From Streptacidiphilus jeojiense (GTDB lineage: Bacteria > Actinomycetota > Actinomycetes > Streptomycetales > Streptomycetaceae): a DNA stretch of 64,000 nt. A program made the translations under genes and the position numbers. Positions 24,603 through 32,822 of this stretch are shown here, one piece after another (positions within the stretch are counted from its first letter, which is position 1; every line of letters begins with the position of its first letter). The stretch lies in NCBI RefSeq assembly GCF_000719095.1, contig NZ_JOEH01000031.1, forward strand, positions 1-64,000, given 5' to 3'. The notes under the pieces are model-generated. The model made no database searches. It saw nothing but the letters and a program-made list of their open reading frames with translations, and had not been told where the DNA came from.

Positions 24603-25955
24603 ATGAAGGCTCCAGCCATGAAAAGCATTCTCGAAGCGATCACCAGCGGTGATGCGAGCCCGGCCGATTTCGCCGCGCTCGACGTGCCGGAGTCCTACCG
24701 GGCGATCACGCTCCACAAGGACGAGGAGCAGATGTTCGCCGGCCAGGACAGCCGCGACAAGGACCCGCGCAAGTCGCTGCACCTGGACGAGATCGCCGTG
24801 CCGGAACTCGGCCCGGGCGAGGCCCTGGTCGCGGTGATGGCCAGCGCGGTGAACTACAACACCGTGTGGAGCTCCATCTACGAGCCGGTCTCCACCTTCT
24901 CCTTCCTGGAGCGCTACGGCAGGCTCTCGCCGGAGACCGCGCGCCACAACCTGCCGTACCACGTGCTGGGTTCGGACCTGGCGGGCGTGGTGCTGCGCAC
25001 CGGCCCCGGGGTGCACGCCTGGAAGCCCGGCGACGAGGTGGTCGCGCACTGCCTGAGCGTCGAGCTGGAGAGCGCGGACGGCCACAACGACACCATGCTC
25101 GACCCGGAGCAGCGGATCTGGGGCTTCGAGACCAACTTCGGCGGCCTGGCCGAGATCGCCCTGGTCAAGTCCAACCAGCTGATGCCCAAGCCGGCCCACC
25201 TCACCTGGGAGGAGGCCGCCTCCCCCGGCCTGGTGAACTCCACCGCCTACCGGCAGCTGGTCTCCCGCAACGGCGCCGGGATGAAGCAGGGGGACAACGT
25301 GCTGATCTGGGGCGCCAGCGGCGGCCTCGGCTCCTACGCCACCCAGTACGCGCTGGCCGGCGGCGCGACGCCGATCTGCGTGGTCTCCAACGACGCCAAG
25401 GCCGACATCTGCCGGGCGATGGGCGCCGAGGCGATCATCGACCGCAGCGCCGAGGGCTACCGGTTCTGGAAGGACGAGAACAACCAGGACCCGCGGGAGT
25501 GGAAGCGGTTCGGCGGCCGGATCCGCGAACTGACGGGCGGTGAGGACGTCGACATCGTCTTCGAGCACCCGGGCCGGGAGACCTTCGGCGCCAGCGTCTA
25601 CGTGACCCGCAAGGGCGGCACCATCGTCACCTGTGCGTCGACAAGTGGCTATATGCACCAGTACGACAATCGCTACCTCTGGATGTCGCTGAAGCGCATC
25701 GTCGGCTCGCACTTCGCCAACTACCGCGAGGCATGGGAGGCGAACCGGCTGATCGCCAAGGGGAAGATCCACCCGACCCTGTCGAAGACCTACACCCTGG
25801 AGGAGACCGGCCAGGCGGCGCTGGACGTCCACCACAACAAGCACCAGGGCAAGGTCGGCGTGCTCTGCCTGGCCCCGAGCGAGGGCCTGGGCGTCCGCGA
25901 CGAGGAGCTGCGGGAGAAGCACCTGCCTGCCATCAACCGCTTCAGGGGTGAATAG
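24603..25955 (+). CDS. ccr: Crotonyl-CoA carboxylase/reductase
   Basis: The 450-residue medium-chain reductase adds CO2 to crotonyl-CoA with NADPH, making (2S)-ethylmalonyl-CoA. The cofactor fold is visible in 'VLIWGASGGLGSYATQYALA'. The four residues known to form the CO2 pocket of enoyl-CoA carboxylases/reductases are all kept: Asn86 ('SAVNYNTVW'), Phe175-Glu176 ('IWGFETNFGG') and His370 ('RIVGSHFANYR'). With the second Met (24618) as start, these would be numbered as in the Kitasatospora setae enzyme, as I recall it. ATG 24603 is chosen because GGAGG lies 5 nt upstream. It opens the ccr-ecm-mcl-mch-mcd set; ethylmalonyl-CoA is also a polyketide extender unit. Confidence 0.97.
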   Translation: MKAPAMKSILEAITSGDASPADFAALDVPESYRAITLHKDEEQMFAGQDSRDKDPRKSLHLDEIAVPELGPGEALVAVMASAVNYNTVWSSIYEPVSTFSFLERYGRLSPETARHNLPYHVLGSDLAGVVLRTGPGVHAWKPGDEVVAHCLSVELESADGHNDTMLDPEQRIWGFETNFGGLAEIALVKSNQLMPKPAHLTWEEAASPGLVNSTAYRQLVSRNGAGMKQGDNVLIWGASGGLGSYATQYALAGGATPICVVSNDAKADICRAMGAEAIIDRSAEGYRFWKDENNQDPREWKRFGGRIRELTGGEDVDIVFEHPGRETFGASVYVTRKGGTIVTCASTSGYMHQYDNRYLWMSLKRIVGSHFANYREAWEANRLIAKGKIHPTLSKTYTLEETGQAALDVHHNKHQGKVGVLCLAPSEGLGVRDEELREKHLPAINRFRGE

Positions 25956-25958
25956 CGG

Positions 25959-27989
25959 ATGACCCAGCGAGACCGCCCCTGGCTGATGCGGACCTACGCG
26001 GGGCACTCCTCCGCCACCGCGTCGAACGAGCTCTACCGCAGGAACCTGGCGAAGGGTCAGACCGGCCTCTCCGTCGCCTTCGACCTGCCGACGCAGACCG
26101 GCTACGACCCGGACCACGTGCTGGCCAAGGGCGAGGTCGGCCGGGTCGGGGTTCCGGTCGGCCATGTCGGCGACATGCGGGCGCTGTTCGACGGCATCCC
26201 GCTGGAGCGCACCAACACCTCCATGACGATCAACGCCACCGCCATGTGGCTGCTGGCGATGTACCAGGTCGTCGCGGAGGAGCAGGGCGCGGACATCGCC
26301 AAGCTCACCGGCACCACCCAGAACGACATCATCAAGGAGTACCTGTCCCGCGGGACGCACGTCTTCCCGCCCGGGCCCAGCATCCGGCTGACCACCGACA
26401 TGATCGCCTACACCGTGGCGAACATCCCCAAGTGGAACCCCATCAACATCTGCAGCTACCACCTCCAGGAGGCCGGGGCCACCCCGGTCCAGGAGTTGGC
26501 GTTCGCGATGTGCACCGCCATCGCGGTGCTGGACGCGGTGCGGGACGGCGGCCAGGTCGCGCCGGAGCAGATGGGCGAGGTGGTCGCCCGGATCTCCTTC
26601 TTCGTCAACGCCGGCGTCCGCTTCGTCGAGGAGATGTGCAAGCTCCGTGCCTTCGGCCGGATCTGGGACACCGTCACCCGCGAGCGCTACGGCATCCAGG
26701 ACCCCAAGCAGCGCCGCTTCCGGTACGGGGTCCAGGTCAACTCACTGGGTCTGACGGAGGCTCAGCCGGAGAACAACGTCCAGCGGATCGTGCTGGAGAT
26801 GCTGGCCGTGACGCTGTCCAGGGACGCCCGCGCCCGCGCCGTCCAACTCCCGGCCTGGAACGAGGCGCTGGGCCTGCCCCGGCCCTGGGACCAGCAGTGG
26901 TCGCTGCGGATCCAGCAGGTGCTGGCCTACGAGTCGGACCTGCTGGAGTACGGCGACCTGTTCGACGGCAGCCATGTGGTCGAGGCCAAGGTGCAGGAAC
27001 TGGTCGAGGGCGCGACCGCCGAGATCGACAAGGTGCTGGGCATGGGCGGGGTCACCCCCGCCGTGGAGTCCGGCTACCTCAAGGCGGCGCTGGTCGGCTC
27101 GCACGCGGAGCGCCGGGCCAGGATCGAGTCCGGCGAGGACAAGGTCGTCGGCGTCAACTGCTTCGAGACCACCGAACCCAGCCCGCTCACCGCCGACCTG
27201 GACACCGCGATCATGCAGGTCGACCCGGACTCCGAGCGGGCCGTGGTGGAGGCCTTCGCGCAGTGGCGCAAGGAGCGCGACGAGGACGCGGCGGTCGCCG
27301 CCCTGGCCGAGTTGAAGCGCCGGGCCGGCACCGGGGAGAACCTGATGCCGGCCACCCTCGCCTGCGTCCGGGCCGGGGTGACCACTGGGGAGTGGGCCTT
27401 CGCGCTGCGCGAGGTCTTCGGCGAGTACCGCGCCCCCACCGGCGTCGGCGGCGCCCCGATCACCGGCTCGGTGGAGGGCGAGAGCGGCGCGGAGCTGCTG
27501 GCGGTCCGCGAGGCGGTGCGGGTCACCGCCGAGCAGCTCGGCTCGGGCAGGCTACGGCTGCTGGTCGGCAAGCCCGGCCTGGACGGCCACTCCAACGGCG
27601 CCGAGCAGATCGCGGTACGAGCCCGCGACGCCGGCTTCGAAGTGGTCTACCAGGGCATCCGGCTGACGCCCGAGCAGATCACCTCGGCGGCGGTGGCCGA
27701 GGACGTCCACTGCGTCGGCCTGTCGATCCTCTCCGGCGCGCACGCCGAGCTGGTCCCCGACGTGCTGCGGCGGCTGCGCCGGGCCGGGGTGGAGGACGTG
27801 CCGGTGATCGTCGGCGGGATCATCCCGGCGGCGGACGAGCAGGACCTGCTGGCGCAGGGCGTCGCCGCCGTCTTCACGCCCAAGGACTTCGGAATCACGC
27901 ACATCATCGGCCGTATTGTCGACGAGATCCGTCGCGCACACGGACTGCCCCCGTTCTCGGACCTCAAGGAAGAGACCCTCACCGCATGA
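25959..27989 (+). CDS. ecm: Ethylmalonyl-CoA mutase (B12-dependent)
   Basis: The 676-residue mutase has the large substrate barrel ('GHSSATASNELYRRNLAKGQ', 'AFDLPTQTGYDPDHVLAKGE') and a C-terminal B12-binding domain with the base-off signature Asp542-Gly-His544-x-x-Gly547 in 'KPGLDGHSNGAEQIA'. It rearranges ethylmalonyl-CoA to methylsuccinyl-CoA. Assignment as Ecm rather than methylmalonyl-CoA mutase rests on its single-chain length and its place 3 bp after ccr; it was formerly called meaA in streptomycetes. Its stop overlaps the next start in ATGA. Its need for adenosylcobalamin links it to the cobalamin operons downstream. Confidence 0.95.
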   Translation: MTQRDRPWLMRTYAGHSSATASNELYRRNLAKGQTGLSVAFDLPTQTGYDPDHVLAKGEVGRVGVPVGHVGDMRALFDGIPLERTNTSMTINATAMWLLAMYQVVAEEQGADIAKLTGTTQNDIIKEYLSRGTHVFPPGPSIRLTTDMIAYTVANIPKWNPINICSYHLQEAGATPVQELAFAMCTAIAVLDAVRDGGQVAPEQMGEVVARISFFVNAGVRFVEEMCKLRAFGRIWDTVTRERYGIQDPKQRRFRYGVQVNSLGLTEAQPENNVQRIVLEMLAVTLSRDARARAVQLPAWNEALGLPRPWDQQWSLRIQQVLAYESDLLEYGDLFDGSHVVEAKVQELVEGATAEIDKVLGMGGVTPAVESGYLKAALVGSHAERRARIESGEDKVVGVNCFETTEPSPLTADLDTAIMQVDPDSERAVVEAFAQWRKERDEDAAVAALAELKRRAGTGENLMPATLACVRAGVTTGEWAFALREVFGEYRAPTGVGGAPITGSVEGESGAELLAVREAVRVTAEQLGSGRLRLLVGKPGLDGHSNGAEQIAVRARDAGFEVVYQGIRLTPEQITSAAVAEDVHCVGLSILSGAHAELVPDVLRRLRRAGVEDVPVIVGGIIPAADEQDLLAQGVAAVFTPKDFGITHIIGRIVDEIRRAHGLPPFSDLKEETLTA

Positions 27990-28954
27990 CTTCTTCTTCG
28001 GCGAACCGCCTCCGTCCCCGCCGCTCCTGCCTGGCCGTCCCGGGCAGCAACCCGCGCTTCCTGGAGAAGGCCCAGGGCCTGCCCGCCGACCAGGTCTTCC
28101 TGGACCTGGAGGACGCCTGCGCGCCGCTGGCCAAGGAGGGCGCCCGGCACACCATCGTGGACGCGCTGAACCAGGGCGACTGGACCGGGAAGACCCGGGT
28201 GGTCCGGGTCAACGACTGGACCACCCACTGGACCTACCGCGACGTGGTGACCGTCGTCGAGGGCGCCGGCCAGAACCTGGACTGCATCATGCTGCCCAAG
28301 GTCCAGGACGCCCAGCAGGTGGTCGCGCTGGACCTGCTGCTCACCCAGATCGAGAAGACCATGGGCTTCGAGGTCGGGAAGATCGGCATCGAGGCGCAGA
28401 TCGAGAACGCCAAGGGCCTGATCAACGTGGACGCCATCGCGGAGGCCTCGCCGCGGCTGGAGACCATCATCTTCGGCCCGGCCGACTTCATGGCCTCCAT
28501 CAACATGAAGACCCTGGTCGTCGGCGAGCAGCCGCCCGGCTACGGCGCGGACGCCTACCACTACATCCTGATGCGCATCCTGATGGCAGCCCGCGCCAAC
28601 GACCTGCAGGCCATCGACGGCCCCTACCTGCAGATCCGCAATGTCGACGGCTACCGCGAGGTCGCCGGGCGGGCGGCCGCGCTGGGCTTCGACGGCAAGT
28701 GGGTGCTGCACCCGGGCCAGGTCGAGGCCGCCAACGAGGTCTTCTCGCCCAGCCAGGAGGACTACGACCACGCCGAGCTGATCCTGGACGCCTACGACTG
28801 GTGCACGTCCGAGGCCGGCGGCAGGAAGGGCTCGGCGATGCTCGGCGACGAGATGATCGACGAGGCCAGCCGGAAGATGGCGCTGGTCATCTCCGGGAAG
28901 GGCCGTGCGGCGGGGATGCAGCGGACCACCAAGTTCGAGATTCCGGAGGGCTGA
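27986..28954 (+). CDS. mcl: L-malyl-CoA / beta-methylmalyl-CoA lyase (CitE family)
   Basis: The 322-residue enzyme has the CitE/HpcH TIM-barrel with 'RSCLAVPGSNPRFLEKAQGL', the acidic metal residues in 'QVFLDLEDACAPLAKEGAR' and 'GIEAQIENAKGLINVDAIA', and 'IIFGPADFMASIN'. It cleaves methylmalyl-CoA to glyoxylate and propionyl-CoA, the carbon-yielding step of the pathway. It is translationally coupled to ecm. Substrate choice between malyl- and methylmalyl-CoA is inferred from context. Confidence 0.92.
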   Translation: MTSSSANRLRPRRSCLAVPGSNPRFLEKAQGLPADQVFLDLEDACAPLAKEGARHTIVDALNQGDWTGKTRVVRVNDWTTHWTYRDVVTVVEGAGQNLDCIMLPKVQDAQQVVALDLLLTQIEKTMGFEVGKIGIEAQIENAKGLINVDAIAEASPRLETIIFGPADFMASINMKTLVVGEQPPGYGADAYHYILMRILMAARANDLQAIDGPYLQIRNVDGYREVAGRAAALGFDGKWVLHPGQVEAANEVFSPSQEDYDHAELILDAYDWCTSEAGGRKGSAMLGDEMIDEASRKMALVISGKGRAAGMQRTTKFEIPEG

Positions 28955-28958
28955 GGCC

Positions 28959-29462
28959 ATGCAGTTCGGACGCACCTTTGAGGAGTTCGAGGTCGGCGCG
29001 GTCTACAAGCACTGGCCCGGGAAGACCGTCACCGAGTACGACGACCACCTCTTCTGCCTGCTGACCATGAACCACCACCCGCTGCACCTGGACAGCAACT
29101 ACGCCGAGAAGACCACCGACTTCGGCAAGAACGTGGTGGTCGGCAACTACATCTACTCGCTGCTGCTGGGGATGTCGGTGCCGGACGTCTCCGGCAAGGC
29201 GATCGCCAACCTGGAGGTCGAGTCGCTGAAGCACATCGCGCCGACGTTCCACGGGGACACCATCTACGGCGAAACGCTTGTCCTGGACAAGACTCCCTCG
29301 AAGTCCAAGAGCGACCGGGGGATCGTGTACGTGGAGACCAAGGGGTACAAGCAGGACGGCACGGTGGTGTGTGTGTTCCGCCGGAAGGTGATGGTCCCCA
29401 CGGAGACCTATGTGAAGGAGCGGGGTGGGGATCAGGCGGGACGGCCTGAGCCTCTGTCGTGA
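28959..29462 (+). CDS. mch: Mesaconyl-CoA hydratase (MaoC-like, single hotdog domain)
   Basis: The 167-residue MaoC-like dehydratase shows the hydratase stretch 'NHHPLHLDSNYAEKTTDFG' and 'VESLKHIAPTFHGDTIYGET'. It should hydrate mesaconyl-CoA to methylmalyl-CoA, the substrate of the lyase encoded 4 bp upstream. Proteobacterial Mch is about twice as long with two hotdog domains; here only one is present, so the active form is probably a homodimer or larger. Function is from context plus family. Confidence 0.87.
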   Translation: MQFGRTFEEFEVGAVYKHWPGKTVTEYDDHLFCLLTMNHHPLHLDSNYAEKTTDFGKNVVVGNYIYSLLLGMSVPDVSGKAIANLEVESLKHIAPTFHGDTIYGETLVLDKTPSKSKSDRGIVYVETKGYKQDGTVVCVFRRKVMVPTETYVKERGGDQAGRPEPLS

Positions 29463-29483
29463 CGGTGCGGACCGTAGCTGGTT

Positions 29484-29508
29484 GTTCGCGCAGTTCCCCG
29501 CGCCCCTA
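29484..29508. repeat. Streptomycete GC-rich intergenic repeat
   Basis: GCGCAGTTCCCCGCGCCCCT lies 22 bp after the mch stop and is followed by AAAGAAAAAGACAAAG. It matches the core of the repeats at 1-150. Here it sits inside the ethylmalonyl-CoA gene run, between mch and mcd. Confidence 0.75.
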
Positions 29509-29526
29509 AAGAAAAAGACAAAGACC

Positions 29527-29564
29527 AGGTGTCCTGCGGCTGCTGCCACGGCCGCGGGACACCT
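29527..29564 (+). promoter_or_regulatory. Hairpin between mch and mcd
   Basis: AGGTGTCCTGCGGC (29527-29540) pairs with GCCGCGGGACACCT (29551-29564) with one mismatch and a 10-nt loop. It ends 31 bp before mcd. It could end the ccr-mch transcript or set relative expression of mcd. Confidence 0.5.
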
Positions 29565-29595
29565 ACCCCCCTCATCACCTTTTCAGGAGCCAGCC

Positions 29596-30807
29596 ATGGG
29601 ACGCCTCGCCCAGACCGAAGGCCTCACCGAGATCCAGCAGGACATCCTCAGCACTGTTCGGAGCTTTGTCGACAAGGAGATCATTCCGGTCGCCACCGAG
29701 CTGGAGCACAGGGACGAGTACCCCGCCGCCATCGTCGAGGGGATGAAGGAGATGGGCCTGTTCGGGCTCATGATCCCGGAGGAGTACGGCGGGCTCGGCG
29801 AGTCGCTGCTGACCTACGCCCTGGTGGTGGAGGAGATCGCGCGCGGCTGGATGTCGGTGTCCGGCATCGTCAACACCCACTTCATCGTGGCGTACATGAT
29901 CGCCCAGCACGGCACCCAGGCACAGAAGGACCACTTCCTGCCCCGGATGGCCACCGGCGAGGTCCGCGGCGCCTTCTCGATGTCGGAGCCCGGCCTCGGG
30001 TCGGACGTGGGCGCGATCCGCACCAAGGGCGTCCGGGACGGCGACCACTACGTCATCAACGGCCAGAAGATGTGGCTGACCAACGGCGGCACCTCCACCC
30101 TGGTCGCGGTGCTCTGCCGGACCGACGAGGGACACCCCGAGGGCACCGCACCGCACAAGTCGATGACCACCTTCCTCATCGAGAAGACGCCGGGCTTCGG
30201 CCCGAACGAGAGCGTCCCGGGGCTCACCATCCCCGGCAAGATCGACAAGATGGGCTACAAGGGCGTCGACACCACCGAGATGATCCTGGAGGACGTCCGC
30301 ATCCCCGCGGACATGGTCCTCGGCGGGACCTCGGGCCGCGGCTTCTACCAGATGATGGACGGGGTCGAGGTGGGCCGGGTCAATGTCGCGGCCCGCGGCT
30401 GCGGAGTCGCCCAGCGCGCCTTCGAGCTGGGCATCCGCTACGCCCAGCAGCGCAGCACCTTCGGCAAGAAGATCGCCGAGCACCAGGCGATCCAGTTCAA
30501 GCTGTCGGAGATGGCCACCAAGGTCGAGGCCGCGCACCAGATGATGGTGATGGCCGCCCGCAAGAAGGACTCCGGGAAGCGTAACGACCTGGAGGCCGGC
30601 ATGGCGAAGTACCTGGCCTCCGAGTACTGCAAGGAGGTGGTCGAGGACTCCTTCCGGATCCACGGCGGCTACGGCTTCTCCAAGGAGTACGAGATCGAGC
30701 GCCTCTACCGGGAGGCGCCGATGCTGCTCATCGGTGAGGGAACGGCGGAGATCCAGAAAATGATCATCGGGCGCCGACTGCTGGAGGACTACCGTCTCGG
30801 GGAGTGA
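29596..30807 (+). CDS. mcd: Methylsuccinyl-CoA dehydrogenase (acyl-CoA dehydrogenase family)
   Basis: The 403-residue flavoenzyme has the acyl-CoA dehydrogenase domains in order, with 'GAFSMSEPGLGSDVGAIRTK' and 'YVINGQKMWLTNGGTSTLVA'. The catalytic base Glu381 lies in 'LLIGEGTAEIQKMIIGRRLL'. In this context it oxidises methylsuccinyl-CoA to mesaconyl-CoA. Proteobacterial Mcd is longer at its N-terminus; the actinobacterial length of about 400 is seen here. ATG 29596 has AGGAG 7 nt upstream. It is 133 bp from mch and ends at a clear terminator, closing the pathway genes. Confidence 0.88.
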   Translation: MGRLAQTEGLTEIQQDILSTVRSFVDKEIIPVATELEHRDEYPAAIVEGMKEMGLFGLMIPEEYGGLGESLLTYALVVEEIARGWMSVSGIVNTHFIVAYMIAQHGTQAQKDHFLPRMATGEVRGAFSMSEPGLGSDVGAIRTKGVRDGDHYVINGQKMWLTNGGTSTLVAVLCRTDEGHPEGTAPHKSMTTFLIEKTPGFGPNESVPGLTIPGKIDKMGYKGVDTTEMILEDVRIPADMVLGGTSGRGFYQMMDGVEVGRVNVAARGCGVAQRAFELGIRYAQQRSTFGKKIAEHQAIQFKLSEMATKVEAAHQMMVMAARKKDSGKRNDLEAGMAKYLASEYCKEVVEDSFRIHGGYGFSKEYEIERLYREAPMLLIGEGTAEIQKMIIGRRLLEDYRLGE

Positions 30808-31232
30808 GACGGGCTCCGTCACGAGGGACGATTATCGGCCGGAACCACCGAGTTCCGGCCGATTTCCCCGTTCTGCCTTCGATACTCCGGAGTACGTGCT
30901 CCGGCACCCCGATCGGCCCCGCGCGCGGGGATGCTTCGCACGCCCCCTGTTGCCCCCGACAAGCCCCTGACCATTCCTGAGAGAGTTGTCACCGATCCGG
31001 TGAAACGCTTGGCCCAGGGGGGTCGACAGCTCTACGTTCGTAGTAAGGGGCGAGGCGTGGAGACGTTCCCTGCCTCCTGGAGGTTGCCTAGTGACCGTCT
31101 GCTGCCGATAGCATCCACCCCTGGACAGATACGTCCCCGAACCCCTCGATCACGCGGCCCCTCGCGCGGTCACCGTACGCCGGTACCCTCGGCGTCCATA
31201 CCGTTCCCGGGCCCCCGCGACAAAGGTCTTCG
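30808..31232. other. 425-bp gap between mcd and psd
   Basis: Besides the terminator at 30834-30863, it holds three short dyads: CCGGAG-N6-CTCCGG (30887-30904), TCACCG-ATC-CGGTGA (30989-31003) and CTACG-TT-CGTAG (31032-31043). These may belong to the psd promoter region. A reading frame across 30931-31458 has no family features and overlaps psd, so no gene is called. Confidence 0.5.
30834..30863 (+). terminator. Terminator hairpin after mcd
   Basis: ATCGGCCGGAAC (30834-30845) pairs perfectly with GTTCCGGCCGAT (30852-30863) over a 6-nt loop, followed by TTCCCC. It lies 26 bp after the mcd stop. Confidence 0.85.
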
Positions 31233-31886
31233 ATGCCCCTCAGTCCGTCCCACCGATCCGCGAGCCGTCCCCGTGTCACGCTTGCACGTGGCTGCTCGCC
31301 CTGGCTTGCCCCCACGGTCCTCACCGCCGCCGCCTGCACCGCCCTCACCCGGCGCAGCGGCAAGTGGGCCCTGGCGGCAGTACCGGCCTCCGCGCTCAGC
31401 GCGGGGATGCTGTGGTTCTTCCGCGACCCCGAGCGCACCATCGGCCAGGGTCGGGTGATCTCCCCCGCCGACGGCGTGGTGCAGAGCATCGACGCCTGGC
31501 CCGACGGCCGCACCCGGGTGGCGGTCTTCATGAGCCCGCTCAATGTGCACGTCAACCGCGCACCGCTGCCCGGCACGGTCACCTCGGTCGAGCATGTGGC
31601 CGGCGGGTTCGTCCCGGCGTTCAACAAGGACAGCGACCGCAACGAGCGGGTCGTGTGGCACTTCGACACCGAGCTCGGCGACATCGAGATGGTCCAGATC
31701 GCAGGGGCCGTCGCGCGCCGGATCGTCCCCTACCTGCCGGCCGGCACCAAGGTCGAGCAGGGCGAGCGGATCGGTCTGATCCGTTTCGGCTCGCGGGTCG
31801 ACACCTACCTGCCCGCCGGCGTCGAGCCCGGGGTGCAGGTCGGCCAGAAGACCACGGCTGGGGTGACTCGCCTTGACCGTGACTGA
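31233..31886 (+). CDS. psd: Phosphatidylserine decarboxylase proenzyme
   Basis: The 217-residue protein is a short PSD-A type decarboxylase. It has the conserved 'VISPADGVVQSID' with Asp80, 'NVHVNRAPLPG' with His106, and the self-cleavage site 'IRFGSRVDTYLP', where Gly186-Ser187 would be cut and Ser187 become the pyruvoyl group. It converts phosphatidylserine to phosphatidylethanolamine at the membrane; hydrophobic residues 25-62 anchor it. It overlaps the start of pssA, whose product makes its substrate. In streptomycetes these two genes often follow the ethylmalonyl-CoA genes. Confidence 0.93.
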   Translation: MPLSPSHRSASRPRVTLARGCSPWLAPTVLTAAACTALTRRSGKWALAAVPASALSAGMLWFFRDPERTIGQGRVISPADGVVQSIDAWPDGRTRVAVFMSPLNVHVNRAPLPGTVTSVEHVAGGFVPAFNKDSDRNERVVWHFDTELGDIEMVQIAGAVARRIVPYLPAGTKVEQGERIGLIRFGSRVDTYLPAGVEPGVQVGQKTTAGVTRLDRD

Positions 31887-32742
31887 CCCCGAGACCCTCC
31901 AGGAGTCCGACGACGACCGCGACGGCGCGGCCCGCAGGCTGCGCTGGATGCGCGACCGCGAGCTGCGCGCGCCCCGTTCGCCGCAGCACCTGTCCACCGC
32001 GGACATGTTCACCCTCGGCAACGCCGTCTGCGGCTTCCTGGCGGTCTACTGCACCACCACCGGGGTGCTGATCCCGCACCTGACCGGGGTGGCCACCTCC
32101 GGGGACCGGCGCAGCGCGGCCACCGCGGTGACCCTGCTGCTGATCGGCTCGATGTGCGACCTGTTCGACGGCCTGGTGGCGCGCAAGCTGCGCTCCTCCG
32201 CGCTGGGCGCCGAGCTGGACAACCTGGCCGACCTGATCAGCTTCGGCATCGCGCCGGCCTACTTCGTCGTGGTCTGGGGCATGGTCTCGGACGGGGCGCA
32301 CCAGCGGGTGTCCGCGGGCATCGCCATCCTGGTGCTCCTCGCCGTGGTACTCAGGCTGGCCCGGTTCTCCTGCACCACGATGCGGCCCGGGGTGTTCCAG
32401 GGCATGCCGTGCCCGATGGGGGCGCTGACGGTGATCTCCATCGTGCTGCTCAACCCGCCGTTCGTGCTGGCCGTGCTGGGCATCGTGGCGGTCGCCGGGC
32501 TGATGGTGAGCCGGGTGGAGTACCCCAAGCCGCACGGGGTGCTGGCGACGGCGACGCTGTGCTGGATCGTGGTCAGCATGGGCTGCCTGGCGGCCTGGGC
32601 CACCGGCGTGCCGGGCGGCGAGACGCTGCTCAAGATCGGCGCGACGCTCCAGGTCACGCTGGCACTGATGGCGCCGCTGATGGTGATCCGCCGCAAGGTC
32701 GGCGACGTCCGGGCCCGCCGTGCGGAGTCCCGTACCAGCTGA
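31873..32742 (+). CDS. pssA: CDP-diacylglycerol-serine O-phosphatidyltransferase
   Basis: The 289-residue membrane enzyme carries the CDP-alcohol phosphatidyltransferase motif: Asp96-x2-Asp99-Gly-x2-Ala-Arg104, then Gly112-x3-Asp116-x3-Asp120 ('CDLFDGLVARKLRSS', 'GAELDNLADLISFGIAPAYF'). It makes phosphatidylserine from CDP-diacylglycerol and serine. Start TTG 31873 overlaps psd by 14 bp; GTG 31879 is an equally good choice. A 17-bp terminator hairpin follows. Confidence 0.93.
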   Translation: MTVTDPETLQESDDDRDGAARRLRWMRDRELRAPRSPQHLSTADMFTLGNAVCGFLAVYCTTTGVLIPHLTGVATSGDRRSAATAVTLLLIGSMCDLFDGLVARKLRSSALGAELDNLADLISFGIAPAYFVVVWGMVSDGAHQRVSAGIAILVLLAVVLRLARFSCTTMRPGVFQGMPCPMGALTVISIVLLNPPFVLAVLGIVAVAGLMVSRVEYPKPHGVLATATLCWIVVSMGCLAAWATGVPGGETLLKIGATLQVTLALMAPLMVIRRKVGDVRARRAESRTS

Positions 32743-32752
32743 CGTCCCTTTC

Positions 32753-32801
32753 ACGCCGAAGCCCCCGTGACCGCTCGCTGCGGACACGGGGGCTTCGGCG
32801 T
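32753..32801. terminator. Bidirectional terminator between pssA and the MFS gene
   Basis: ACGCCGAAGCCCCCGTG (32753-32769) is the perfect complement of 32785-32801, with a 15-nt loop. It separates two convergent genes. Confidence 0.85.
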
Positions 32802-32822
32802 GGGGCGGCCGGGAACGGGCCG

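Noticed and set aside
30931..31458. 175-codon frame before and into psd
   Set aside because: Composition is Pro/Arg/Ser-rich without domains, and it overlaps the well-supported psd start.
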